NCBI GenBank assembly: GCA_016716635.1
Contig: JADJVZ010000011.1
Location: 1,302,001 to 1,366,000 of the forward strand
Reading direction: 5' to 3'
DNA length: 64,000 nucleotides
Origin: Micropruina sp.
Lineage (GTDB): Bacteria; Actinomycetota; Actinomycetes; Propionibacteriales; Propionibacteriaceae
A program made the position numbers and the translations under genes. Numbering within the stretch: position 1 is the stretch's first letter; each line of letters opens with the position of its first letter. This document shows positions 35,765 to 44,190 of this stretch, piece after piece. Under the pieces are notes generated by a model, which was not told the origin of the DNA, made no database searches, and was given only the letters and a program-made list of their open reading frames with translations.

Positions 35765-38269
35765 CTAACGCCGACGCCAGGTGGACCCGAGCGCGACGAA
35801 CGCCCCGCCCAGCCCATCCTCGGTCGCGACTGCGAGGGCCTCATCGCTCGGACGCCCCTGCGCAAGTTGCGCGTGGTACCGCGTCATCACGGTTTCGGCC
35901 ACCTCATCGGCAACCGGCGCCACCGCGGCGACCACGCAGCGGACGCCCAGTGCCACGAGGGTGCTCGCCATCCCGAGCGGCTCGTCGCCGGGGCGCATCT
36001 CGGCGGAGCCCGCGTCGCAGGCCGACAGGATGACGTGGCCAGCGGAGACCCGTCCGGTGGGCAGTTCGTGGGCGTAGACGTCCCCATCGCACAACCGCAG
36101 ACTCGAGAACAGCGGGCTTGAGGGGCGGTGTTGCCCGTGCGCCACCACATGGACCACCTCAGCCGTGGCAAGGGCCAGCACTAGGTCCGAGGAGGTCGCG
36201 GCGCCATGGGCAGACACCTCGCTTCCTGCCCACGCTTGGGAAACCGCCGCGCTCTCGGCGGCCGCGTGGCTCAGATCGGGTCCGGCCAGCACCGCTACGA
36301 CCGGCTCGCCCTGCCCCCATCGCGCCGACCATTCTTTGAGAGATCGTCCGACAGTAACGGGCTTGCCACGCAACGAGGGCAGCATCGCCCACGGCACCGA
36401 GCCCACCGCGTGGCAGCCGATGACGACCAGGCCGGCCGATCGGAAGCGCCAGGGGCGCACCACCGCATCGTCGAAGGCTTCCAAGTCGCTCCGTAGCGAC
36501 AACGCCACGGCAGGGGTGAGACTCGACGTGGTCACGACGCTTGCTCGCAGGTCGGCGCGGATCCGTCGGCTTTGCTCGAAACAAGACTCCAGATCGAGCA
36601 GCCGCGCAACTCTTCGGCGCCCCCCGGAGACACCAGCGCCCCACAATGCCCGGTCGTGGACGAACAGCCAAAGCACGTCCCTATCCGCATGCTGAAGGTG
36701 CTCGAGAGCGAAGGCCAGCGACGAGCCGCCGGGCTGAAGGACGTCGGCCTGCCGCTGGCTGTTCGCCACCAGGGCCAGGCGGCGCCGCCGCTGCTCCACG
36801 TCAGCCCGCCACGCCGGAACCAGCGGATCATCGGGTTGATCGCGCAGCTTTCGGCTCAGGACGCGCAGATCCTGGGTCAGCTCCGCAATTCGCGGATCGT
36901 CGGACGGACGAACCACCGGCAACGCTCGCCCAGCCGTGCTCCACCGCTCGAGCGTCTCGAAGACCGCTCCCGGCCCTTGCCGCAGCGCTAGTCCGAGATC
37001 CAGCGAGGCCAGCCGGACGCCCAGCACCGCTCGGGCGGCCCGCGACTCCAACCCGGCCGCCGCGGCCTGGCTGGTGCCCACCTCGCGCGCCGCATTGCGG
37101 AGTCGCGTCCGTGCCGACCGGTTGCTCCCCTGGGCCAAATCCGTGAGCACCTCCGAGTACGCCCGTCGCAGCCGTAGCACCAGGCCGAGCGGTTGCGTGG
37201 GGAACGCCGCCAGCGCGCTTCGAGCGTTGTCGATCTGACCGAGACGCACGGCGGCTTCGCTGGAGACGCAGAGGCTTCGGGCCCACAAATCCACGTCCCC
37301 CGTGGCTTCTGCCGCGACGGCCGAGGCGAGAGCCTCCTCCCTCACCAGCGGGAGCCGCCGTCCGAGGCTGAGATCGCAATCCAGCACCGTGAGGTGGGCG
37401 CGGGTGGCGAGAAGCTCGGAGCCCATGTCGCGGTAGGCCGACCGCGCCGCTCGTCCGGCCATCGCGGCCTGCGCCAGATCCCCGGTGAGTCGCAGAACGC
37501 GGGCGCGCTCCAAGTTGATGTCGGCCCGCAGCAGCCGGTCTTCACGCCGGGTGCAGGTGGCTTCAGCCTGATCGAGCGCCTCCCTCGCCTCGTCGAGCAG
37601 TCCCGACTCGTGCAGGACGCGTCCCAGATCCCGCAGGGAGGTGCCGCGATGGACGTCAGCATCCATCGCGGCCGCAGCAGCGATCTCGGTGAGGGCGCCC
37701 GGAAGGTCGTCGGCGAGGTAGTGGGCGAAGCCCCGGTTGTGCCGTGCCATGAACAACTGGCGGACGTACCCGCCGCCCGCCGCGATCTCGATGACGGCGT
37801 CGTAGGACTCGATCGCCTCGGCCGGCATGCCCAGCTCAAGGAAGGCCGCGCCCTGATTCAGCATGATCGAACAGCGTTCAAGGTCTGTGAACCAACCCGG
37901 TTCGGTACGCACCACCGACAACTCGGCCACCGCTTCGGCCAGAGACCCCGAACGCCCGAGGATCAGTCCGTGCTGGGCCCGCCACCGGGCTCGAAGCTCC
38001 GGATCGTCCGCAGCCAAGACATCAGCCTGGCGCAGCAGCGGCTCCGCCCCTGCCCACCCGGCACGCGCATACTCCGCCACGGCCAGGGTCAGCAGGCAGG
38101 AGACGCGCACGAGATCGACGGCGTGGCTCGCTGGCTTGGTCAGCGGCGGCAGCAACTTGAGGGCGGCGTGGAGCGACCGCACCGCCTGGGAGGGGCGTCC
38201 GGCCGAGTTCTCCCCCACCGCGCGCCGACGAAGCTCATTGGCGCGCGCGAGTGTCTGCTCCTCGACCAA
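35765..38269 (-). CDS. TPR-like/CHAT-domain protease
   Basis: An 834-residue protein. About 500 residues of helical TPR-like repeats (units such as ALTEIAAAAAMDADVHRG) are followed by a C-terminal CHAT domain of the caspase/separase clan. The catalytic dyad is visible: His711 in VVAHGQH and Cys751 in ILSACDAGSAE. No signal peptide is seen, so it is cytoplasmic. CHAT proteases usually cleave one specific protein after a trigger is sensed by the repeats. It is the last gene of the S8-sigma-small protein-CHAT operon, 12 bases after the small gene. Confidence 0.9.
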   Translation of the reverse strand: MVEEQTLARANELRRRAVGENSAGRPSQAVRSLHAALKLLPPLTKPASHAVDLVRVSCLLTLAVAEYARAGWAGAEPLLRQADVLAADDPELRARWRAQHGLILGRSGSLAEAVAELSVVRTEPGWFTDLERCSIMLNQGAAFLELGMPAEAIESYDAVIEIAAGGGYVRQLFMARHNRGFAHYLADDLPGALTEIAAAAAMDADVHRGTSLRDLGRVLHESGLLDEAREALDQAEATCTRREDRLLRADINLERARVLRLTGDLAQAAMAGRAARSAYRDMGSELLATRAHLTVLDCDLSLGRRLPLVREEALASAVAAEATGDVDLWARSLCVSSEAAVRLGQIDNARSALAAFPTQPLGLVLRLRRAYSEVLTDLAQGSNRSARTRLRNAAREVGTSQAAAAGLESRAARAVLGVRLASLDLGLALRQGPGAVFETLERWSTAGRALPVVRPSDDPRIAELTQDLRVLSRKLRDQPDDPLVPAWRADVEQRRRRLALVANSQRQADVLQPGGSSLAFALEHLQHADRDVLWLFVHDRALWGAGVSGGRRRVARLLDLESCFEQSRRIRADLRASVVTTSSLTPAVALSLRSDLEAFDDAVVRPWRFRSAGLVVIGCHAVGSVPWAMLPSLRGKPVTVGRSLKEWSARWGQGEPVVAVLAGPDLSHAAAESAAVSQAWAGSEVSAHGAATSSDLVLALATAEVVHVVAHGQHRPSSPLFSSLRLCDGDVYAHELPTGRVSAGHVILSACDAGSAEMRPGDEPLGMASTLVALGVRCVVAAVAPVADEVAETVMTRYHAQLAQGRPSDEALAVATEDGLGGAFVALGSTWRRR

Positions 38270-38281
38270 GGGCCACCCCCG

Positions 38282-38731
38282 CTACAGGTCGATCGACGGG
38301 GTGATGACCGGCCGGTGACCGGGGCGATGAACCACGAAGTGGGTGCGTCCACGAGGCACATCGGCGACCGAGAATCGTCCCGTCGTGTCGGGTCGGGCGG
38401 TCAGCGTCGTGCCCTCGGCGACGACGTCCACGGTCGCCTGGTCACCGGTCACCCAGCCGTCGATCCGGACGCCGCGCGTCATGGTCAACGTCGTGATCAT
38501 GAGGCTGAAGGAGCCGACCGTGAACGTGACGGTATCGGTCTCGTCCGTCCCCCGGACGCCCGCCAGCGACATCGTCATCAGTTCGGCCAACTCGGCCTCC
38601 ATCGCGGCGATGTTCAAGGCGAAACGAATCCGTTCCTCGAGTCCCGCGGGGACGGGGTCTAGGTCGTCCCACATGCCTCGCACGTCGTCGAGAATCGCGG
38701 CATCGACGCCGTCAAGCAGATCGTCATTCAT
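38282..38731 (-). CDS. Conserved small protein between sigma factor and CHAT gene
   Basis: A 149-residue protein of unknown function. The acidic N-terminal half is helical (DDVRGMWDDLDPVPAGLEER). The C-terminal half is beta-rich and resembles a carboxypeptidase-regulatory-like fold (TGRFSVADVPRGRTHFVV). It overlaps the sigma factor gene by 8 bases and precedes the CHAT gene by 12, so all three are probably made together. It could be an adaptor or an anti-sigma-like partner; neither is shown. Confidence 0.7.
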   Translation of the reverse strand: MNDDLLDGVDAAILDDVRGMWDDLDPVPAGLEERIRFALNIAAMEAELAELMTMSLAGVRGTDETDTVTFTVGSFSLMITTLTMTRGVRIDGWVTGDQATVDVVAEGTTLTARPDTTGRFSVADVPRGRTHFVVHRPGHRPVITPSIDL

Positions 38732-39305
38732 TGTCTTTCCCCCAGGTTGGATCGGCCATCAGCGTGTCCCGCAGCTTTGCCAGACAACGGCCCCGGGTGG
38801 GACCGATGCTCCCCATTGGCATCCCTAGGGCACCTGAAATTTCTGCATAGTCGGCCTGCGCCGCATAGGCGATGACGCGTAGCAGCGCCTGGCAGCGAGG
38901 CGACAACGCCGTAATGTGCCGCCACAAGGTGCGCTGCCGCTCGCTGAGAACCGCGGTGGCCTCAGGCGTCAGTTCCGTCGGGACGTCGGGCAGCCCGATG
39001 GCCGGCTCGGCCTCCCGCCCCTCCAAGCGCATGAGGCGCCAGGTCTCGCGCTTGACCGTGACCACGAGCCAGCTCGTGACCGCCCGCGGATCGGCGATCG
39101 AACCCGCCGTGTCGATGAGCCGCAGCCAGGCGGTCTGCACGGCGTCCTCGGCGATGGCAGCCGGTGCGTTCTGCGAGCGTGCCGTGTGCCACAGCAGCGG
39201 GGTCAGGAGGCGCACCAGATCCGCGAGACGCTCAGGACGTCCAGCGCGATAGTCGGCGAAGGCCTCGGCGGCCCTCGGCCCTAGTCCCGTCGCCGCGGTG
39301 GTCAT
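38724..39305 (-). CDS. ECF-like sigma-70 family factor
   Basis: A 193-residue sigma factor. Region 2 covers IAEDAVQTAWLRLIDTAGSI. Region 4 is an HTH in LLRVIAYAAQADYAEISGAL followed by MPMGSIGPTRGRCLAKLRD, which differs slightly from the usual S-V-x-S-R recognition helix. No anti-sigma gene is obvious next to it. The ATG overlaps the S8 protease stop (ATGA). It probably controls its own operon or the divergent protease/lanthipeptide-enzyme operon. Confidence 0.85.
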   Translation of the reverse strand: MTTAATGLGPRAAEAFADYRAGRPERLADLVRLLTPLLWHTARSQNAPAAIAEDAVQTAWLRLIDTAGSIADPRAVTSWLVVTVKRETWRLMRLEGREAEPAIGLPDVPTELTPEATAVLSERQRTLWRHITALSPRCQALLRVIAYAAQADYAEISGALGMPMGSIGPTRGRCLAKLRDTLMADPTWGKDNE

Positions 39306-40867
39306 GTCGGAGGGCGCTGCAAGGCCGGCAGCACGCTGGAGAGCGCCTTCCACCCCCGCTCGATCAGCGCGTCGAGGTGGACGTCCTCGGGCCCTTGCTG
39401 GACCAGTTGCTGCGCCAACTCCCCCGCAAGCACCGGGGCGGCGAACGAAGTGCCGCTCCAGACCCCGAAGCCGCCCGAGTAGTCATCGGGGTCGATGGTG
39501 GCGCGTGTCCGCGGGTCGCCAGGCGCTGCGGCGGCGTGGCGCGAGGGCTGGGCGGACGCGTCCTGTGTGACCGGGAGCGTCGAGACGATCGAGGCACCGG
39601 GACGGTAGGTGGTGACCCACTCCCCGGCGTTGCTGAACAGAGAGACGCTGGCCTGCCCGGGGTTTAACGAGCCCACGCTGACGAGCGGCAAGGCATCCCG
39701 CTCGAGGCCGACGACCTGCCCGGCGAAGCCGGCCGGCAGCAACGGCCGATTCGTGGCATCGTTGCCGGCGGCGGCGACGACGAGCACGCCGGCGCGGCCA
39801 AGCTCCCGCATCAGGCGAGCCATGGCGATGTCGGTGATCTGATCGGTGGGCTGTTCGTGGTAGTAGCCGATCGAGAGCGTCACGACATCGATGATCGCCC
39901 CCGCGTCGCCAGCACTCAGCGCCGCGAGTTGGCGGTCGAGGATGTCCTGCAGGAGCCGCAGCAGGTCGCTCTCCAGCAAGACGCCCGCGGAGGTCATCAC
40001 CGTGTAGGGCACGAGCCGCGCTGCGGGGCAGGTTTGCCGCACGATGCCCGCGATGAAGGTGCCGTGGCCCGCGAGCCGGTCGAGGCCGCCGGTAAGGACG
40101 TCCGAAACGCCCGTGACCTCCTCCGGGGTCGCGGGGGCGGAACTCGGCAGGCTGTCGAACCACGGGTGGCGTCCAATGCCGGTGTCGGGCATCACCACGA
40201 CGGGTCGCCGCACCAGCTGAGGGGCGCTCAAGGCTGGGTCTGCGAGGACGACCGACACCGGCATTTTGCCGCCTGAGCCGGGCCGGGAGAACTCCGACGA
40301 TGCCTGACGCGCGGCGATGCCGTCCCAGTAGGAGATCCCATCCCAGTACGAGATCCCATCCCAATAGGAAATGCCGTCCCAGTACGAGATCCCGTCCCAG
40401 TACGGCGTTGCGGCGACCACGTGGTCGAGCTGGATGCGTCCCTGCAGGGAGGGGTCGGCCGCGAGAAGGTTCTGCATCGCTACCCAGGCGTCGGGCGCGT
40501 TTGCGACCCGCCCCTTGATCGGCCGAAGCACGTGCGGGGTGATCTGGACGGACGCGTCTTCTGCCGCGGGTACGGCGGCCGCAAGGGACGCCGCGCGCCC
40601 TGCCGGAGCGGTGGCGTGTTCCGTCAAGTCCCGGAGGGGGGCCAATTCCCAACCCAGAGCTGCGAGCGCTTGGGTGGCGGCGCCCCCGGGCGTGGAGTCA
40701 GAAGCGCGCCCGCGGACGCTAGCTACGGATGGCATCCCCGCGTCCGAAATCAGCAGCCGATCCGCCGCGTACGCCGTGCGCAACGGCTGTTGACCAGCAA
40801 AGCCAAGCAGGGACGCCGACGGGTCGAGCGTACGAGATCGGAAATCGGGAGTTTCGAACGCGACCAT
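39302..40867 (-). CDS. Subtilisin-like S8 protease with WDGISY repeats
   Basis: A 521-residue serine protease. The catalytic residues are Asp228 (VMPDTGIG), His268 (AGHGTFIAG), Asn370 (AAAGND) and Ser474 (SGTSFAAP). Before the catalytic domain lie five tandem copies of a WDGISY hexapeptide at residues 156-184, between a roughly 150-residue propeptide-like region and the mature domain. No signal peptide is present. The ATG has AGGAGG five bases upstream. It is the first gene of the sigma/CHAT operon, divergent from the trypsin-like protease gene. The repeats could be an activation loop, substrate mimic or modification site. Confidence 0.9.
   Translation of the reverse strand: MVAFETPDFRSRTLDPSASLLGFAGQQPLRTAYAADRLLISDAGMPSVASVRGRASDSTPGGAATQALAALGWELAPLRDLTEHATAPAGRAASLAAAVPAAEDASVQITPHVLRPIKGRVANAPDAWVAMQNLLAADPSLQGRIQLDHVVAATPYWDGISYWDGISYWDGISYWDGISYWDGIAARQASSEFSRPGSGGKMPVSVVLADPALSAPQLVRRPVVVMPDTGIGRHPWFDSLPSSAPATPEEVTGVSDVLTGGLDRLAGHGTFIAGIVRQTCPAARLVPYTVMTSAGVLLESDLLRLLQDILDRQLAALSAGDAGAIIDVVTLSIGYYHEQPTDQITDIAMARLMRELGRAGVLVVAAAGNDATNRPLLPAGFAGQVVGLERDALPLVSVGSLNPGQASVSLFSNAGEWVTTYRPGASIVSTLPVTQDASAQPSRHAAAAPGDPRTRATIDPDDYSGGFGVWSGTSFAAPVLAGELAQQLVQQGPEDVHLDALIERGWKALSSVLPALQRPPT
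40317..40403. repeat. Five tandem 18-bp repeats coding WDGISY
   Basis: Units of the form GATCCCATCCCAGTACGA, with a few synonymous changes, are repeated head to tail inside the S8 gene. Each unit codes exactly six residues, so gain or loss by slippage stays in frame. There are no spacers, so this is not a CRISPR array. Confidence 0.92.
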
Positions 40868-41100
40868 GTGTTCCTCCTGGGGTGGTGTCAGCCTAGAGCT
40901 GAGGCTCTTGAAGGAATAGAGGGCCCAGCCTGTGCGGTGATACATCCCCGGCCTGGTTTCTTTCCCTGAGCGCAGCACACCCCATCTGTCGAGGCCCACA
41001 TCCTCGCCCTGATACCTGATCTGCGACACGTATCTGCCTGACTGAGCGGGGCTCACGTCTTCGTACCCCTTCAACCGATCGGGGTAGGAAGGAAAGTGCC

Positions 41101-42852
41101 ATGTCCAACGAGACCAGGGCAGCCATTCGTCCGGTGAAGAACCGGGTTGAAGACGACCTCCTCGCCCGCCCGGGCGTCACGGGGGTCGACATTGCGCAGA
41201 AAATCAGCGGCGGCTTACCCACGGGCGAACTGTCGATCGTCGTCTTCGTCGACAAGAAGGTGCCCCTGAGCCGCCTATCCAAGGCGGATCTCATCCCCAA
41301 GGAGATCGACGGCGTCGTGACGGACGTCCAAGAGGTCATCTTCGAACTGCAAACGCCCGCCTGGGAACCTTTGGACGCCATCGCCCAGATCGACACCGGC
41401 GCCTACCCCACCCTGGTCGGCGGCATCTCGATGGGCCCGTCCCGCACGTTCTTCCTGGAGCCACCGGCCGTCGAGGTCGCCGGCAACTACACGATGGTGG
41501 GGACCCTCGGGGCATTGGTCCGCGACAACGGCACGGGTGCCACGATGGCGCTCACCAACTTCCACGTCGCGGCGGTCGACACCTCCTGGGCCGCCGGCCA
41601 GCGGATGACCCAACCCGGGCGTCCGGACGGTGGCAATCCGAACACGCAGGAGTTCGGTGCGTTGACGCGCGCTGTGCTGAGCGAACACGTCGACGGGGCT
41701 GTGGTCACGCTCGACGTCGGACGTGCGTGGCAGGCCTCCGTCCAGGGGATCGGGGGCGTTGCTGGAACAGCGGCTGCCGCCCTCAACGAACACGTGCGCA
41801 AGCGGGGCCGCACCACCGAACTCAGGGAAGGGACAGTTCAGTCACTCGATTTCACCGTGACCATCGACTATGGCGACGGACTGGGGCTGCGGACCCTGCG
41901 CAACCAGATCCGCATCGACCCCGCAAATGCGGCCCTGCGCTTCTCGGATCGCGGGGACTCCGGCTCGGTCATCATGAACGACAACCGGGAGGTCATCGGA
42001 CTGCTGTTCGGCGGCGCCACCGACGGCTCGATGACCTTCGCCAACCCGATCGCGGACGTGTTGTCCGAGCTGAACGTGACGATGCTCACCGAGGCCTTGA
42101 CCCTCCCGCCCACCCGGACCATCGTGTGCCGTCCGACGCTCACCTGTCCGCCAAGCCAGCTCATCTGTCCGACCCGTGGCATCGCCTGCGTCCCGACGCT
42201 CGCCTCTTGTCCGTCGCGCATCACCTGCCCCAGCCTCGGCTGCCCCGCGACCAACCTGATCTGCCCCACCAGGGCCTGCCCCACCAGGGTGTGCCCGACG
42301 ATCAGCGGCTGCCCCACCCGTGCCTGCCCCTCGTTCGGCGGCTGCCCATCGCTCGCCTGCGGCTTCGAACCCCGCATTCCCGGTGGCATCCACGGTGGCA
42401 TGGAGGACGAATACGGCTACGGCGAGCCTGATCCGACCTACGAGGCTGGCGGCTCCTACGAGAGCGGCTACGCAGATGGCTACCAGGCGGGCTATACCGA
42501 CGGTCAGGCTGGGCAGTCCGAGGGTCCCGAGGGGGCTCAGGAGCGAATCCCGGTGAGCCTCACCGTGTGCCCACCGGCCACCCTCCAGATCTGCCCGTCA
42601 CTGCAGATTTGCCCGAGTCAGTTCATCTGCCCGACCCGGTTGGGCTGCCACACGCGACTCCGATGCCCGTCGGTCGCCTTCTGCCCGACCCGATACTGCC
42701 CGTCGGCCGCCTTCTGCGGGCCGTTCGATCCGGGCGGCCCCGTCGAGACCCGCCGCGATGGGGGCGGAGCGGTGCAGTCCGGCACCGATTCGGCGTTCTG
42801 GGCTGGCTATCTCGCCGCGCTCGAGCAGTTTGGAGGCGAAGCCCAGCAGTGA
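41101..42852 (+). CDS. Trypsin-like protease with Cys-Pro-Thr/Ser repeat tail (candidate lanthipeptide-type substrate)
   Basis: A 583-residue protein. Residues 1-85 form a small domain shared with the 86-residue protein downstream (DDLLARPGVTGVDI ... IDGVVTDV). A trypsin/Nal1-like protease domain covers about 100-330, with His155 (TNFHV), probable Asp198 (HVDGAVV) and Ser287 (RGDSGS). The tail has two blocks of CPT/CPS units: 14 cysteines at 343-420 and 9 at 490-539, spaced 5-8 residues, joined by a Gly/Tyr/Asp-rich linker. No cysteine occurs before residue 343. Downstream kinase, lyase and LanC genes suggest the Ser/Thr and Cys are made into thioether rings. No signal peptide. GGAAGGAAAG precedes the ATG. 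Confidence 0.85.
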   Translation: MSNETRAAIRPVKNRVEDDLLARPGVTGVDIAQKISGGLPTGELSIVVFVDKKVPLSRLSKADLIPKEIDGVVTDVQEVIFELQTPAWEPLDAIAQIDTGAYPTLVGGISMGPSRTFFLEPPAVEVAGNYTMVGTLGALVRDNGTGATMALTNFHVAAVDTSWAAGQRMTQPGRPDGGNPNTQEFGALTRAVLSEHVDGAVVTLDVGRAWQASVQGIGGVAGTAAAALNEHVRKRGRTTELREGTVQSLDFTVTIDYGDGLGLRTLRNQIRIDPANAALRFSDRGDSGSVIMNDNREVIGLLFGGATDGSMTFANPIADVLSELNVTMLTEALTLPPTRTIVCRPTLTCPPSQLICPTRGIACVPTLASCPSRITCPSLGCPATNLICPTRACPTRVCPTISGCPTRACPSFGGCPSLACGFEPRIPGGIHGGMEDEYGYGEPDPTYEAGGSYESGYADGYQAGYTDGQAGQSEGPEGAQERIPVSLTVCPPATLQICPSLQICPSQFICPTRLGCHTRLRCPSVAFCPTRYCPSAAFCGPFDPGGPVETRRDGGGAVQSGTDSAFWAGYLAALEQFGGEAQQ

Positions 42853-42860
42853 TCGAAACT

Positions 42861-42897
42861 GCGGCCGGGGTGGTGGATATGTCACCACCCCGGCCGC
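42861..42897 (+). terminator. Strong hairpin between protease gene and enzyme genes
   Basis: A perfect 15-bp stem (arms 42861-42875 and 42883-42897, GCGGCCGGGGTGGTG) with a seven-base loop, nine bases past the protease stop. No T-tract follows, so it may be a partial terminator or an mRNA-stabilising structure that makes the protease transcript more abundant than the enzymes. Rho-independent termination is uncertain. Confidence 0.65.
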
Positions 42898-42982
42898 ACC
42901 CGCGTCCCGACAAGCGGATGTATCAGGAGCCCGAATCGGGGCTCGAACAGCACAGAGACAGCGAGGGGAAAGAGGGTAGACG

Positions 42983-43243
42983 ATGGCGATTTCGGAGCAG
43001 AACCTGGACCGGGCTCGAGCAGTGAAGCGATCCCATGAGGACGCGTTGCTGGCCTACCCCGACGTGACGGGCATCGACGTCGGCGAGCAAGTCACCGACG
43101 GGAAGCGAACGGGCCGGGCGGCGATCTTGGTGTACGTCACCAAGAAGACTCCCCACCCCGTTCGCGCGCTCCCCCGCTCCCTCGACGGGGTTCCGGTGGA
43201 CGTTCACGAGCTGACCCCCGAGTTGCAGGGGGGACTCCCATGA
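42983..43243 (+). CDS. Stand-alone copy of the protease N-terminal domain
   Basis: An 86-residue protein aligning with residues 13-85 of the trypsin-like protease: EDALLAYPDVTGIDVGEQV, then a Lys-rich strand ILVYVTKKTP and LDGVPVDVHELTPELQ. Cysteine is absent. It could be an inhibitor, a docking domain for the modification enzymes (leader-like), or a remnant of a second protease gene. Its stop overlaps the kinase start (ATGA). AGAGGG precedes the ATG. Confidence 0.75.
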   Translation: MAISEQNLDRARAVKRSHEDALLAYPDVTGIDVGEQVTDGKRTGRAAILVYVTKKTPHPVRALPRSLDGVPVDVHELTPELQGGLP

Positions 43244-44190
43244 CCACGGCGGCGCAGTCGCTGGCACAGGCCGTCCGGGGCGGCCTGGTCGACACCCGCT
43301 CGACACTCACTGGTCAGGTTTGCGTTGCGGCGATCGGGGCGTCGAATATCGTCCACCGGGTCGACAAGGACGATCGGGCTGTCGCGTACGTCAAGGCGAC
43401 AGGCATGGCGGCGGGGCTCGACGGCGACGACAGCGTCGCCCGGGAGCGTCTTGTCGTGGGGTTGCTGGCCGGGACGTCGATCGTCCCCACGCCACTGTCG
43501 CTGTCCACGGAGTCGGGTTGTGGCTCGCACCGGTCGCCGGAGCGAGCCTTGCCGACCTGTCGTTCGCCGGAGACGCCAGCGGGATCACGGCTGGCTTCGC
43601 GGCGTTGGGAACCACCCTCGCGCAGCTCCATCGGACGTCCCTTCCCGCGCAGGCGCCCCGGCTGCGACCCCCTTGGCCCCTGCTGGATCTCCTGCCGCCC
43701 CACATGGACTCGGCAAAGCATCACGCCGTGCCCACCCTCGTCATTGAGACGGCCCGATCCTGGCCCGACGTGATGGCGGCGGCCGCCCAGGCCTGGCGGG
43801 CCACCGCGTGGACGCACGGTGACGTCAGCGCCATGAACGTGATCCTCGCCTCCGGACGGTTCGGCGCGCCTGATCGATTGGGAGTCGGCTGGCGCCGGGG
43901 ATCCGTCCTGGGATCTCGCGGGCGCGCAGATGCTGGCGGCCGCCCTCCTGCCCGGCCAGGTCGAGATCGCCATGGCGCGGCTGCGGCACGCCTACCGGGC
44001 GGCTGGCGGACCCGCGGCCGAACCGAGCCGGGCCCTGCGCTGCGTACGGACCCTGTGCGCGGCCTATCAAGTGGCCGTCGGCGCCTTCACCGTCGATCGG
44101 CAGCCGGACTACGACGGCAGCGTCACGAAGCTGCTGAAAGACGCGGCGCTGCTCGCGGACACCCACCGGAGTCACCATGTTCTCCCCTGA
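43240..44190 (+). CDS. APH-family kinase (class V lanthipeptide LanK-like), two frame breaks
   Basis: About 316 residues across three segments. N-terminal kinase lobe strands are seen (AAIGASNIVHRVDKDDRAVAYVK), the catalytic loop is TAWTHGDVSAMNVIL (HGDxxxxN), and the metal-binding Asp is in LIDWESAG. The frame is lost near 43515-43517 (one G missing from a run) and regained near 43854-43876 (one base extra, probably G), so net phase is restored. Both sites are short G runs, suggesting base-calling error rather than a dead gene. Kinases of this type phosphorylate Ser/Thr before elimination in class V lanthipeptide synthesis. It overlaps both neighbours. Confidence 0.72.

Noticed and set aside
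36500..38269. CHAT gene as part of a type III-E CRISPR (Craspase) locus
   Set aside because: No gRAMP effector, cas genes or repeat array are present in the window.
40317..40403. Tandem repeats considered as a CRISPR array
   Set aside because: Units are contiguous without spacers and translate to exact hexapeptides inside an S8 protease gene.
42127..42717. Cys-rich tail as zinc fingers or EGF-like modules
   Set aside because: No CxxC pairs or EGF spacing; the unit is C-P-[TS]-x(2-4), and the neighbouring LanC-type genes suggest another use.
43240..44190. Programmed frameshifting in the kinase gene
   Set aside because: No slippery heptamer or downstream pseudoknot is evident, and two opposite shifts at G runs are better explained by indels.
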